Source: Tannerella sp. (lineage in GTDB: Bacteria > Bacteroidota > Bacteroidia > Bacteroidales > Tannerellaceae). Taken from it: DNA of 19,009 nucleotides. The position numbers and the translations under genes are program-made. The stretch covers positions 1-19,009 of the forward strand of contig JAISTJ010000159.1 of the NCBI GenBank assembly GCA_031272655.1. The letters run 5' to 3'. Below are positions 8,012-15,961 of this stretch, in pieces (positions within the stretch are counted from its first letter, which is position 1; every line of letters begins with the position of its first letter). The notes beneath the pieces are model-generated. The model saw nothing but the letters and a program-made list of their open reading frames with translations, was not told the DNA's origin and did no database searches.

Positions 8012-9709
8012 ATGAGTGGCAATAAACATATTATCTATCAGACGTTTCCGCGACTTTTCGGAAACTTCAACTCGTTCTTGGTCAAAGGTGGCGGAATCGA
8101 AGTAAACGGGTGCGGCAAGTTCGATTCCTATACCCCAAAAGCGCTTGATGAAATCAGGGATCTGGGCATTTCCCATATATGGTATATGGGCGTCATAGCT
8201 CATTCCACGCGCTCCGATTACCAGTCTTACGGCATCCGCAAAGACCATAATGCCATTGTGAAAGGCAAAGCCGGCTCGCCGTTTGCGATTCGCGACTATT
8301 ATGACGTTGATCCCGACCTTGCCGTGAACGTTCCGAACCGCATGGCGGAGTTTGAAAACCTTGTCAAGCGCACCCACGATGCAGGTATGAAGGTGATAAT
8401 TGACTTTGTGCCGAATCATGTCGCCCGCTCGTACCATTCGCTGATGAAACCGTCTTATACGGATGACCTCGGACAGCACGACGATACCACGAAATCCTTT
8501 TCCCCATCGAACAACTTCTACTATTTGCCCGGTCAAAACCTGACGCTTCATTTCGGGGCGAAAGAGGAAGATTATGAGTACAGCGAATTTCCTGCAAAGG
8601 TTACGGGTAACGACTGCTTCAGCGCTTCGCCGAACAAAAACGACTGGTATGAGACAGTAAAACTGAACTATGGCATTGATTATCAGAATGGTAAAGCAAA
8701 ATACTTCAACCCTGTTCCCGACACATGGCACAAAATGCTTGAGATACTGCTTTTTTGGACGGAAAAAGATGTGGACGGCTTCAGGTGCGACATGGTGGAG
8801 ATGGTGCCGGCGGAGTTTTGGCACTGGGCTATTCCGCGCGTCAAAGAACGCAAAAACGTAGAATTTATCGCTGAAGTCTATAATCCGGCGCTTTATCGCG
8901 ACTATATTCATATCGGGCGTTTCGATTACCTGTACGACAAGGTGGGGATGTATGACACAATGCGCCGGATAATCCGTCGTGAAGCGCCGACTACCGACAT
9001 TACAATCTTGTGGCAGCAAACAGAAGATATTCGCGAAAACATGCTTTATTTCCTTGAAAACCATGATGAACAGCGCATTGCGTCCGATTACTTCGCTGAC
9101 CATGCGCGGCTCGGGCTACCCGGATTAGTATGTCTTGCGACGTTAAATGCCAATCCGTTAATGATTTACAACGGGCAGGAACTCGGCGAGAAAGGTATGG
9201 ACCGCGAAGGCTTCAGCGGTTTGGACGGCCGCACTTCGATTTTCGACTACTGGAGCATGGAATCGGTACGCCGGTGGGCTAACAGCGGCGCCTTCAACGG
9301 CGGGCAGCTAAGCGCCGAACAACGCCAGATACGTGATTATTACCGCAAAATCATCAATATCGCCGTCAACGAAAAAGCCATTTCGGAAGGCTCATTTTAC
9401 GACCTCGCTTACTGCAACAACAGTGGCAATCCCTGTTTTCCTGCCGACCGGATGATGGCATACCTGCGTAAAGCCGGCGATGAGTTGCTGTTGATACTGA
9501 TAAACTTTGACGACCGCGAACACAACGTCCGCGTCAACATTCCCCAAAACGCCTTCGATGTGATGAAAATTGCCGACAACAGGGCATCGCGGGTTACCGA
9601 ACTGATTTCCGGCGAAGAAAGCATCTTTGCCCTGACGCCCGTCTGCCCGTATGGAGCCTCCGTTTCCGCACATTCGGCCGGGATTTACAAGTTTGAATAC
9701 TTACAATAA
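8012..9709 (+). CDS. GH13 alpha-amylase-family glycosidase, cytoplasmic
   Basis: The 565-residue product has all the GH13 signature regions: region I DFVPNH (131-136), region II GFRCD with nucleophile D260, region III AEVY with acid/base E288, and region IV ENHD with D352. The barrel starts at once (HIIYQTFPRLFGN) and a beta-rich C-terminal domain follows (LLLILINFDDREHNVRV). No signal peptide is seen, so it should act in the cytoplasm on alpha-glucans or imported malto-oligosaccharides. Exact specificity (amylase, neopullulanase-like or glucosyltransferase) cannot be read from the sequence. The frame is open upstream to an ATG at 7949, but those 21 codons lie inside the GH2 gene; the ATG at 8012, 4 bp after the GH2 stop, begins right at the first barrel strand and is preferred. 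It is the second gene of the operon. Confidence 0.93.
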   Translation: MSGNKHIIYQTFPRLFGNFNSFLVKGGGIEVNGCGKFDSYTPKALDEIRDLGISHIWYMGVIAHSTRSDYQSYGIRKDHNAIVKGKAGSPFAIRDYYDVDPDLAVNVPNRMAEFENLVKRTHDAGMKVIIDFVPNHVARSYHSLMKPSYTDDLGQHDDTTKSFSPSNNFYYLPGQNLTLHFGAKEEDYEYSEFPAKVTGNDCFSASPNKNDWYETVKLNYGIDYQNGKAKYFNPVPDTWHKMLEILLFWTEKDVDGFRCDMVEMVPAEFWHWAIPRVKERKNVEFIAEVYNPALYRDYIHIGRFDYLYDKVGMYDTMRRIIRREAPTTDITILWQQTEDIRENMLYFLENHDEQRIASDYFADHARLGLPGLVCLATLNANPLMIYNGQELGEKGMDREGFSGLDGRTSIFDYWSMESVRRWANSGAFNGGQLSAEQRQIRDYYRKIINIAVNEKAISEGSFYDLAYCNNSGNPCFPADRMMAYLRKAGDELLLILINFDDREHNVRVNIPQNAFDVMKIADNRASRVTELISGEESIFALTPVCPYGASVSAHSAGIYKFEYLQ

Positions 9710-9723
9710 ATAAATTTACAGTT

Positions 9724-11778
9724 ATGAAAAAGTTTTTATTACTTTTTATCTTGGCGGCTTTCGGATTTAGCCGCCTGAATGCGGAAAGCGGGCGCAAACC
9801 CGTAGGGATTGACTTCTTCAAGGAAGTGAAAATGATTTCCAATCTTCAGGAGAAGAACGGAAAGATATATTTCGTTATCCGTCAGGCAAATATGGACGAT
9901 AACAGCTATCAAAGCGACCTCTACGGCCTCGAAAACGGACAACCGCGCAGGCTGACCTCAACCCACGACGTCGGCAACTACACGTTACTCGACGACGGCA
10001 GCATCATTTTCCGCAATGTTCGCGAAACTAAAGATAAGGAAAAGATGCGTCGCGGCGAGCCGCTGACCGTTTACGTACGCCTCACCGAAGGCATCGGCGA
10101 GGCGCAGGAATACCTGAGGCTGCCTTATTCGGTCGGCGACATCAAGTTCATTGACGAGCGCCACTTCTTCTTTACCGCAGGCTATGACAACAATTTCGCC
10201 GCATTGCTCGAAAAAAATGACGGCGACACGGTTAAAGCACTGAAAGAGAAGGAGAACGGCAGCTCGGTGCGCGTTTTTGAAGAGATACCTTTCTGGTCGA
10301 ATGGGCGGGGCGACGTGAGCGGCAAACGTAACCATCTTTATTACTATAACGATGGGATTATCAAGGATTTATCTACTGCGTTCGAGAACGTCGGCGGGAT
10401 GGAACTGAGCAAAGACAAAAAAATTCTGCTTTACACGTCAAACACATGGCAGGGCAAATCCACGCGCGGCAACAGGTTGATGAAAATTTCAGCCGAGACG
10501 CTTGATGCTAAAGACATTTCCCCGCTGTCCGAGCCTGCCTCTTATAACGGCGTAACGTTTATCTCTGATAATGAGATACTTGTATCTATAAATCAAAAGT
10601 TTGAAGAAATCAGCAGCGCCACGTTGTATCGGCTCGGGTTGAACGACGGCAAACTGACTGCCGTTCACAGTTTTAACCCTTATGGAATGGGCGTCAGCAT
10701 CGGCTCGGACGTCAAACAAGGGAATAGCCCGTCGGGCATCAAATTCGACAAAACGGGCTTCTATTACCTTACAACCGTTGGCGATCATGCACCGCTGATA
10801 CACGTTGATTTTAAGAGCGATGCGGTCAGTTTCATAAACAAAGGCAAAGAAACCGTGCTTGAGTATCTTCCTTACAAGGATGGTTTTCTGACGGTTGCGA
10901 TGATCGGCGACAAAGCGTCCGAGATATATTTCCTTGATAAAAAGGGCGTTTTCACTCCTTTAAGCACTGTCAACGACCAACTCTTGGATGAATTTGACCT
11001 CATCACTCCAAGGCCTGTCGTATTCAAAAACGCTGCCGGTGTGGAACTTACGGGGTATGCAATTCCGCCTGCAGGATATGTTGCGGGGCAAAAATATCCG
11101 ACAATCCTTGATATTCACGGCGGTCCGCGCACTGCTTTCGGGTCATGCCTCTTTCACGAAATGCAATACTGGGCTAATCAGGGTTTTGCAGTGATTTTCA
11201 CCAATCCGACGGGTAGCGACGGTGGCGGCGATGATTTCGCCAACATAAAGGCTCGCTATGGAACGGTTGATTATGAAGACCTTATGCTATTTACCGACGT
11301 GGCAATCAAGACGTTCGACTTCATTGACCCCGACCGTCTCGGCGTTACGGGCGGTTCATACGGCGGGTTTATGACTAACTGGATTATCGGGCATACCGAC
11401 CGTTTCAAGGCTGCCGCCTCGCAACGCAGCATCGCTTCATGGATTTCGTTCAGCAACACTACCGACATCGGCTTCACTTTCACGGCTGCGCAGATCGGCG
11501 GCAATGTCTGGAACAACCTCGACGGCCTGTGGACGCAATCGCCGCTCAAGTACGCCGACAAGGTGAAAACGCCGACTTTGTTCATCCATAGCGACGAGGA
11601 CTATCGTTGCTGGCAGTCGGAAGGCATTCAGATGTTCTATGCGCTGAAATACTTTGAAGTTCCAGCCCGTTTGTGCCTCTTCAAGGGCGAAAACCACGAA
11701 CTCTCGCGCTCGGGCAAGCCTAAAAACCGCGTCCGCCGCCTTCAGGAAATAACCGATTGGATGAAAAAGTACCTGTAA
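9724..11778 (+). CDS. Exported S9-family (prolyl oligopeptidase-type) serine peptidase
   Basis: The product has 684 residues with a signal peptide (MKKFLLLFILAAFGFSRLNA, cut near residue 20). The N-terminal two thirds form a beta-propeller-like region; about residues 450-684 are an alpha/beta-hydrolase domain (ILDIHGGPRTAFG oxyanion region). The catalytic triad is visible: Ser545 in GGSYGG, Asp626 in HSDEDYRCW and His658 in GENHELSRSG. This arrangement fits the dipeptidyl-peptidase/acylaminoacyl-peptidase branch of S9, which trims dipeptides or blocked residues from oligopeptides in the periplasm. It lies 14 bp after the GH13 gene, so it is the third gene of the operon; pairing a peptidase with two glycosidases suggests use of glycoprotein or mixed debris, but that is inference. 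Its stop is 1 bp from the stop of the convergent asparaginase gene. Confidence 0.93.
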   Translation: MKKFLLLFILAAFGFSRLNAESGRKPVGIDFFKEVKMISNLQEKNGKIYFVIRQANMDDNSYQSDLYGLENGQPRRLTSTHDVGNYTLLDDGSIIFRNVRETKDKEKMRRGEPLTVYVRLTEGIGEAQEYLRLPYSVGDIKFIDERHFFFTAGYDNNFAALLEKNDGDTVKALKEKENGSSVRVFEEIPFWSNGRGDVSGKRNHLYYYNDGIIKDLSTAFENVGGMELSKDKKILLYTSNTWQGKSTRGNRLMKISAETLDAKDISPLSEPASYNGVTFISDNEILVSINQKFEEISSATLYRLGLNDGKLTAVHSFNPYGMGVSIGSDVKQGNSPSGIKFDKTGFYYLTTVGDHAPLIHVDFKSDAVSFINKGKETVLEYLPYKDGFLTVAMIGDKASEIYFLDKKGVFTPLSTVNDQLLDEFDLITPRPVVFKNAAGVELTGYAIPPAGYVAGQKYPTILDIHGGPRTAFGSCLFHEMQYWANQGFAVIFTNPTGSDGGGDDFANIKARYGTVDYEDLMLFTDVAIKTFDFIDPDRLGVTGGSYGGFMTNWIIGHTDRFKAAASQRSIASWISFSNTTDIGFTFTAAQIGGNVWNNLDGLWTQSPLKYADKVKTPTLFIHSDEDYRCWQSEGIQMFYALKYFEVPARLCLFKGENHELSRSGKPKNRVRRLQEITDWMKKYL

Positions 11779-11779
11779 C

Positions 11780-12763
11780 TTACGGCGCCAACGAAACGCC
11801 TATGCCTTTCTGCTTCGTAATCGTCTCAGACCCTTTCGTTTTGTAAACGAAACCGCGAAACATTCCTCCGCTGTTGTACGGCATGGCGATTTGACCGTTT
11901 TTGTCTATGGCTATCAATCCGCCGTTACCGGCTTCTGGAGTTAACTCAGTGTGAATGATATAGTTAGCGGCTTGTTCAACAGTTTCGTGCAGATATTTAT
12001 ATCGGGCGCAGACATTAAAAGCGACGGAATGGCGGATATAATATTCACCGTGCCCTGTGCATGACACGGCGCAGCTTTCATTGTCTGCATAAGTGCCGGC
12101 GCCAATAATCGGCGCGTCGCCTATTCTGCCCCAGCTCTTGCGAAACATGCCGCCTGTGCTTGTGCCGGCCGCAAGGTTACCTTCTTTGTCGAGTGCAACA
12201 CAGCCGACGGTGCCGTTTTTAGTCTTTTTAAATTCTTCTACCCAACGCATTGTTCTTGGCGTGGCAAAATACAGATTATCAACTATTTCAAGTCCCTTTT
12301 CGGCGGCAAATTTATCGGCGCCTTCACCGCTGAGCATCACATGCGGCGTTTGTGTCATCACCGAATAAGCTGCTTTGATGGGGTGTTTGACGGTTTTAAC
12401 GCCTGCCACCGAACCGGCCGACAAGTCTTTCCCAAGCATGATAGCTGCATCAAGTTCAAAATATCCTTCGGACGAGATTGTTGCGCCTTTTCCGGCATTA
12501 AAGAGAGGATTGCCTTCAAAATAACAAATCACGGCAATCACGGCGTCTTCAGCTTTTCCTCCTGAAGCAAGTATCTCATTTCCGATGGACAGAGCGCTGT
12601 CTAAAGCGGCATAATAGGCGGCAGAACGTTCAGGATCGTTTTCAACTCCTTGTGTACTGCCTGCTCCGCCGTGAACAGCCATAGCATATTCGCGCACTCC
12701 GTTATCCGTTTGTGCATAAACCATCCCCCCAAACAGTAGTAGCAAAAATAATAAAATTCGCAT
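11780..12763 (-). CDS. Exported isoaspartyl peptidase / plant-type L-asparaginase (Ntn hydrolase)
   Basis: This 327-residue protein has a signal peptide (MRILLFLLLLFGGMVYAQ). The mature part opens with AMAVHGGAGS, the usual N-terminal strand of the family. The autocleavage site is visible as NGTVGCVALD: cleavage between Gly184 and Thr185 would free the Thr nucleophile of the beta subunit. Downstream, GTSTGGMFRKSWGRIGDAPIIGAGTY-type residues and CTGHGEYYIR form the substrate pocket typical of beta-aspartyl peptidases. It hydrolyses isoaspartyl dipeptides and L-asparagine. Export fits a periplasmic job in peptide salvage. It starts 18 bp after the M28 peptidase gene on the same strand, so the two are very likely one operon. 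It converges with the S9 gene with a 1-bp gap between stops. Confidence 0.93.
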   Translation of the reverse strand: MRILLFLLLLFGGMVYAQTDNGVREYAMAVHGGAGSTQGVENDPERSAAYYAALDSALSIGNEILASGGKAEDAVIAVICYFEGNPLFNAGKGATISSEGYFELDAAIMLGKDLSAGSVAGVKTVKHPIKAAYSVMTQTPHVMLSGEGADKFAAEKGLEIVDNLYFATPRTMRWVEEFKKTKNGTVGCVALDKEGNLAAGTSTGGMFRKSWGRIGDAPIIGAGTYADNESCAVSCTGHGEYYIRHSVAFNVCARYKYLHETVEQAANYIIHTELTPEAGNGGLIAIDKNGQIAMPYNSGGMFRGFVYKTKGSETITKQKGIGVSLAP

Positions 12764-12781
12764 ACCGTATTCTTTAATTAA

Positions 12782-14416
12782 TCACTGTTTTTCACGTGCC
12801 GTTTTGTAAGTGGCGTCGTCCCATTTCGGGAAAAAGCCGTCATTGGCAAGTCGCAGACCAATGCCGTAATAGAGATAGATATCTTCGAGCGAGCCGGAGA
12901 AATCCCACCAGTCGTGGTATTCATCAGACGGCTGATGATAGGTGCTTTTGTCGCCCCACAGTTTACGATGTTCGGCGGCGGCTTTTTCGTCAAGCGAGCG
13001 ACTGCCGCCTGCAAGTACTACCGGAATGCCTACTTTGGCAAAGTTGAAATGGTCGGAGCGGAAGAACCCGCCGCCCTGATTTGTGGTTGAGAATGTTACA
13101 GGTTTGCCTTGCATGGCGGCGCCTTCAATAACGTAACGGTCAATGTCTTTCGACAGTCCGCCGCCTGACGCCCTAACTTCCGCAGTACGCAGTTTGTCGC
13201 CCATACCGTCCATATTGAAGTTTACAACAGTCTTTTTAAGCGGGAAAAGAGGATGTTCGGAATAATACTGCGAGCCGAGAAGTCCTGATTCTTCGGCTGT
13301 TACGGCTAAAAACAAAATTGAACGGCGCGGTTGTTGCGGCAGGTTTTTGAACTTATTGGCTATCACGAACATAGCTGCTACGCCTGAAGCGTTATCGCCT
13401 GCGCCGTTATAGATGCTGTCGCCGTCAACTACAGGTCCTATACCGAGATGATCCCAATGCGCCGAATAGATGATATACTCGTCTTTGAGGTCAGTCCCGG
13501 GCAGAACGCCGACAACGTTGTGCGAATTTCCCGTAACAACGTCATTATTAGTCTCTATTGTGGTTGTTACGCTGAGCGGAAAACTTGCAAAGCCGCGTTT
13601 TTTTGCGGCGTCAAGCGAAGCCTGAAGCGGTTTGCCCGCAATGTCAAACAGTTTTTGAGCTGCTTCACCGGTAATCCATCCTTGCAGTGGTACAAGTTCC
13701 TTATTTCCGGTAGGCGAATTGAGGCTTAACTGTCCCGAAGTACGTCCGTTTTGTACGACGCTCCAACCGTATGAAGCCGCTGAAGTCTCGTGGATAATGA
13801 TACATCCGGCTGCGCCTTGACGCGACGCCTCTTCAAACTTATATGTCCAGCGACCGTAATAAGTCATGTAGTTTTTGCCTCGAAACAGGTTGTCGTCGTA
13901 AAAACCGGGGTCGTTAACCATCACAACAACGATTTTGCCTTTAACGTCAATGCCTTCATAATCATTCCATCCGTATTCCGGCGCATTGATGCCGAAGCCG
14001 GCAAAGATAAGCTCGGCTTTAATTTTCAGTTTTTTCTCCGCATGAAGCGTCCACAGCACGATGTCATCCATGTTTTTGAGTGTCAGACTGCCTTTTTTGC
14101 CTTTCAAAGTTACGGCATTGCCTTTGATGTTGGTTTTAACCGACAGTAGCGGAACATCCTGAAAATAAGAGCCGTTGACAGGTTGCAAACCTGCTTCTTT
14201 GAATTTTTCCGCAATGTAATTGATTGTTTTGTTCTCATGTTCCGAGAGCGGTCTGCGTCCTCCGAAAGAGTCGTCCGACAATTCCTTGATACTTGTTCTG
14301 AGCAACTGTTCGTCGCTGTTTACATTAGGCTGGTTAGATGGCGCCCCGCCTCCACGCTGCGCCATTGCTGACATGGCGCAGCCGATAAAAAATAACAATA
14401 AAGATAACTTCTTCAT
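12782..14416 (-). CDS. Exported M28-family zinc metallopeptidase with PA-domain insert
   Basis: This 544-residue protein has a signal peptide (MKKLSLLLFFIGCAMSAMAQ). A protease-associated (PA) insert covers about residues 130-280. The di-zinc peptidase core follows: His320 (SAHWDHLG), bridging Asp341 (GAGDNASG), general base Glu375 and ligand Glu376 (TAEESGLLG), Asp403 (NMDGMG) and probably His494 (STYHQPSDE). All expected ligands are present, so it should be active as an aminopeptidase or carboxypeptidase in the periplasm. The ATG at 14416 gives the signal peptide directly. A probable promoter sits 40-70 bases upstream and overlaps the end of the preceding gene. The isoaspartyl peptidase follows 18 bp downstream; together they could process peptides containing damaged aspartyl residues, which ordinary aminopeptidases handle poorly. 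Confidence 0.94.
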   Translation of the reverse strand: MKKLSLLLFFIGCAMSAMAQRGGGAPSNQPNVNSDEQLLRTSIKELSDDSFGGRRPLSEHENKTINYIAEKFKEAGLQPVNGSYFQDVPLLSVKTNIKGNAVTLKGKKGSLTLKNMDDIVLWTLHAEKKLKIKAELIFAGFGINAPEYGWNDYEGIDVKGKIVVVMVNDPGFYDDNLFRGKNYMTYYGRWTYKFEEASRQGAAGCIIIHETSAASYGWSVVQNGRTSGQLSLNSPTGNKELVPLQGWITGEAAQKLFDIAGKPLQASLDAAKKRGFASFPLSVTTTIETNNDVVTGNSHNVVGVLPGTDLKDEYIIYSAHWDHLGIGPVVDGDSIYNGAGDNASGVAAMFVIANKFKNLPQQPRRSILFLAVTAEESGLLGSQYYSEHPLFPLKKTVVNFNMDGMGDKLRTAEVRASGGGLSKDIDRYVIEGAAMQGKPVTFSTTNQGGGFFRSDHFNFAKVGIPVVLAGGSRSLDEKAAAEHRKLWGDKSTYHQPSDEYHDWWDFSGSLEDIYLYYGIGLRLANDGFFPKWDDATYKTAREKQ

Positions 14417-14457
14417 AATGAATAATATAAATGTTTAATAATGATAATATGCAACTG

Positions 14458-14491
14458 CAAATTTATTAATTTTTTATTTATAATCGGCAAA
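14458..14491 (-). promoter_or_regulatory. Probable promoter of the M28/isoaspartyl peptidase operon
   Basis: On the minus strand there is a -33 TTTG (14491-14488) and a -7 TAAATTTG (14465-14458). The 22-bp spacer is slightly long. The -33 box lies inside the last codons of the upstream propeller lipoprotein gene. Transcription would start near 14451, about 35 bases before the ATG at 14416. Confidence 0.55.
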
Positions 14492-15961
14492 ACCGACTTG
14501 AAAACCTTCCTCGTTAATGGCTGTGCGGCTCAGTTTGTAGGCTGACGGGCGAACTTTGCCGGTTACTAACTCCGGAATATTGAACGATTTGGCGAAGCGG
14601 TGATAGAAATCGGCATCTTTTTGCGGTAGCAGAAACGGCTTCGCGCACTTCCCATCGCTACCGATATAAGCTATGTACGGGCGCGTGTAAAGCCCGTCAA
14701 TGCGCCGGCTGCTGAAAACAACCCACCTGCCATTGCTGCTCCATGAGTGATAACTCTCTGTTTCACAGCTATTTAGCTCGTTTAACGGATAAATTTCCCG
14801 TGTCCGGAGATTAAGCATGTAAAGGTCGGCGTCTTTGTGCCAGATTGAGAAGTTTCCATACTCTGCGAGCGTGAACATCAGGTAGTTACCATCCGGCGAA
14901 ACGCGCGGAAAAGAGACGCTCCTACCCCTAACATTGCCAACACTATCGGCCGACACATTGTACAATGTATCAACTTCCGAGCCGAAAGTGCGCGTTACGG
15001 GGTCGAACGAAACAGCGCAGAGGTTGTAGTGCACTTTCGTGTATTCATAAGGCATGGAAACGCTGTCTGCGGTGCAAAAGAAAAGCGTCTTACCGTCGGG
15101 CGAAAAGGTAGGAAACGTTTCAAAAGAAGTGGCTGAAGAAAGTAACGGAGATGTTATAATTTCGTGATTATCAACATCATAAATCACAACATCGGAAACA
15201 AAATCAAACACCTCAATCCTGTTGGCATCGGTGGTATGGAACATCTGTTTCGTATTGTTCACAGAAAAAGCCACATATTTGCCCGACGGATGCCATGAAG
15301 GATAAACAAGCGGCGAAACAGTCTGCGGCGTCTTTGTATTCAGTTTTTCAACGGTGTCGCCTTTGATAACGAGCGTGCAGGCATGTTTGTCGCGAACATG
15401 AAACAGCATCCTGTCAGGCTGCCGGTTGCAAAACGAGTGGCAATTAAGGCAGTTATACCCCATCTCTTTATTTGTGATGATGGCATCTTCGTCAAAATTC
15501 TCAAGACACCGCTGATAGATGCCCATTTTGTTCCATATTTCATAACCGGGCTCTATCAGCCTGTAAACAAGATATTTATCTATCGGATCTGCTGAAACAA
15601 ATATACTAAACGGCTGATACTTAATCCATTCCGAATCTTTCAAAACTAAAACTGTGATTTTAAGCGAATTATTAACAGCATCCGCCATCAGCGCTTTCCA
15701 TTTGCGCATGGAAACGGCAAACTGCCCATCATTAGCTTTTACCTCGATTTTTTTGCCCGATACGGTCTCGAAAACCGCATAAGCGGCTGATATCGAATCT
15801 ATTAACCCAAAACTAAGAGGCGCTATATTGCATGGAACGGTAACTCCTTTATAATCAGGGAAAATATCAGGCTCTTCCGGAACCAAACTACCGGCCGGAT
15901 GAGATGTGCCCGAACAGCTGATTAGTATATAAACAGTTAATAATGAGCAAATTATCTTCAT
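14474..15961 (-). CDS. TolB-like beta-propeller lipoprotein with a CxxCH (heme c-type) motif
   Basis: This 495-residue protein starts with a lipoprotein signal (MKIICSLLTVYILISCSGTS, lipobox LISC, Cys16), so it is probably membrane-anchored outside the cytoplasm. A first domain of about 160 residues is of unknown fold. Then comes CLNCH (171-175), the pattern for covalent heme c attachment, in a Cys-rich patch (NCLNCHSFC). Four PD40/TolB-type propeller motifs follow: YPSWHPSGKYVAFS, FPTFSPDGKTLFF, FPRVSPDGNYLMFT and YHSWSSNGRWVVFS. I recall similar Bacteroidetes proteins annotated loosely as cytochrome-biogenesis-related or TolB-like, without known function. Whether heme is really bound is open: CxxCH alone is weak evidence, and cytochrome maturation genes are not in view. 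Its ATG overlaps the stop of the upstream membrane-protein gene (ATGA), so the two products are likely made together and may form a complex. Confidence 0.85.
   Translation of the reverse strand: MKIICSLLTVYILISCSGTSHPAGSLVPEEPDIFPDYKGVTVPCNIAPLSFGLIDSISAAYAVFETVSGKKIEVKANDGQFAVSMRKWKALMADAVNNSLKITVLVLKDSEWIKYQPFSIFVSADPIDKYLVYRLIEPGYEIWNKMGIYQRCLENFDEDAIITNKEMGYNCLNCHSFCNRQPDRMLFHVRDKHACTLVIKGDTVEKLNTKTPQTVSPLVYPSWHPSGKYVAFSVNNTKQMFHTTDANRIEVFDFVSDVVIYDVDNHEIITSPLLSSATSFETFPTFSPDGKTLFFCTADSVSMPYEYTKVHYNLCAVSFDPVTRTFGSEVDTLYNVSADSVGNVRGRSVSFPRVSPDGNYLMFTLAEYGNFSIWHKDADLYMLNLRTREIYPLNELNSCETESYHSWSSNGRWVVFSSRRIDGLYTRPYIAYIGSDGKCAKPFLLPQKDADFYHRFAKSFNIPELVTGKVRPSAYKLSRTAINEEGFQVGFADYK

Noticed and set aside
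7997..9103. Long minus-strand open frame (368 codons) opposite the GH13 gene
   Set aside because: It is antisense to a gene with all GH13 motifs, and its translation has no recognisable domain; the codon bias of the GH13 frame explains the lack of stops.
14458..14473. Terminator after the CxxCH lipoprotein gene
   Set aside because: No stem precedes the T-rich sequence on the minus strand; the bases are better explained by the M28 promoter.
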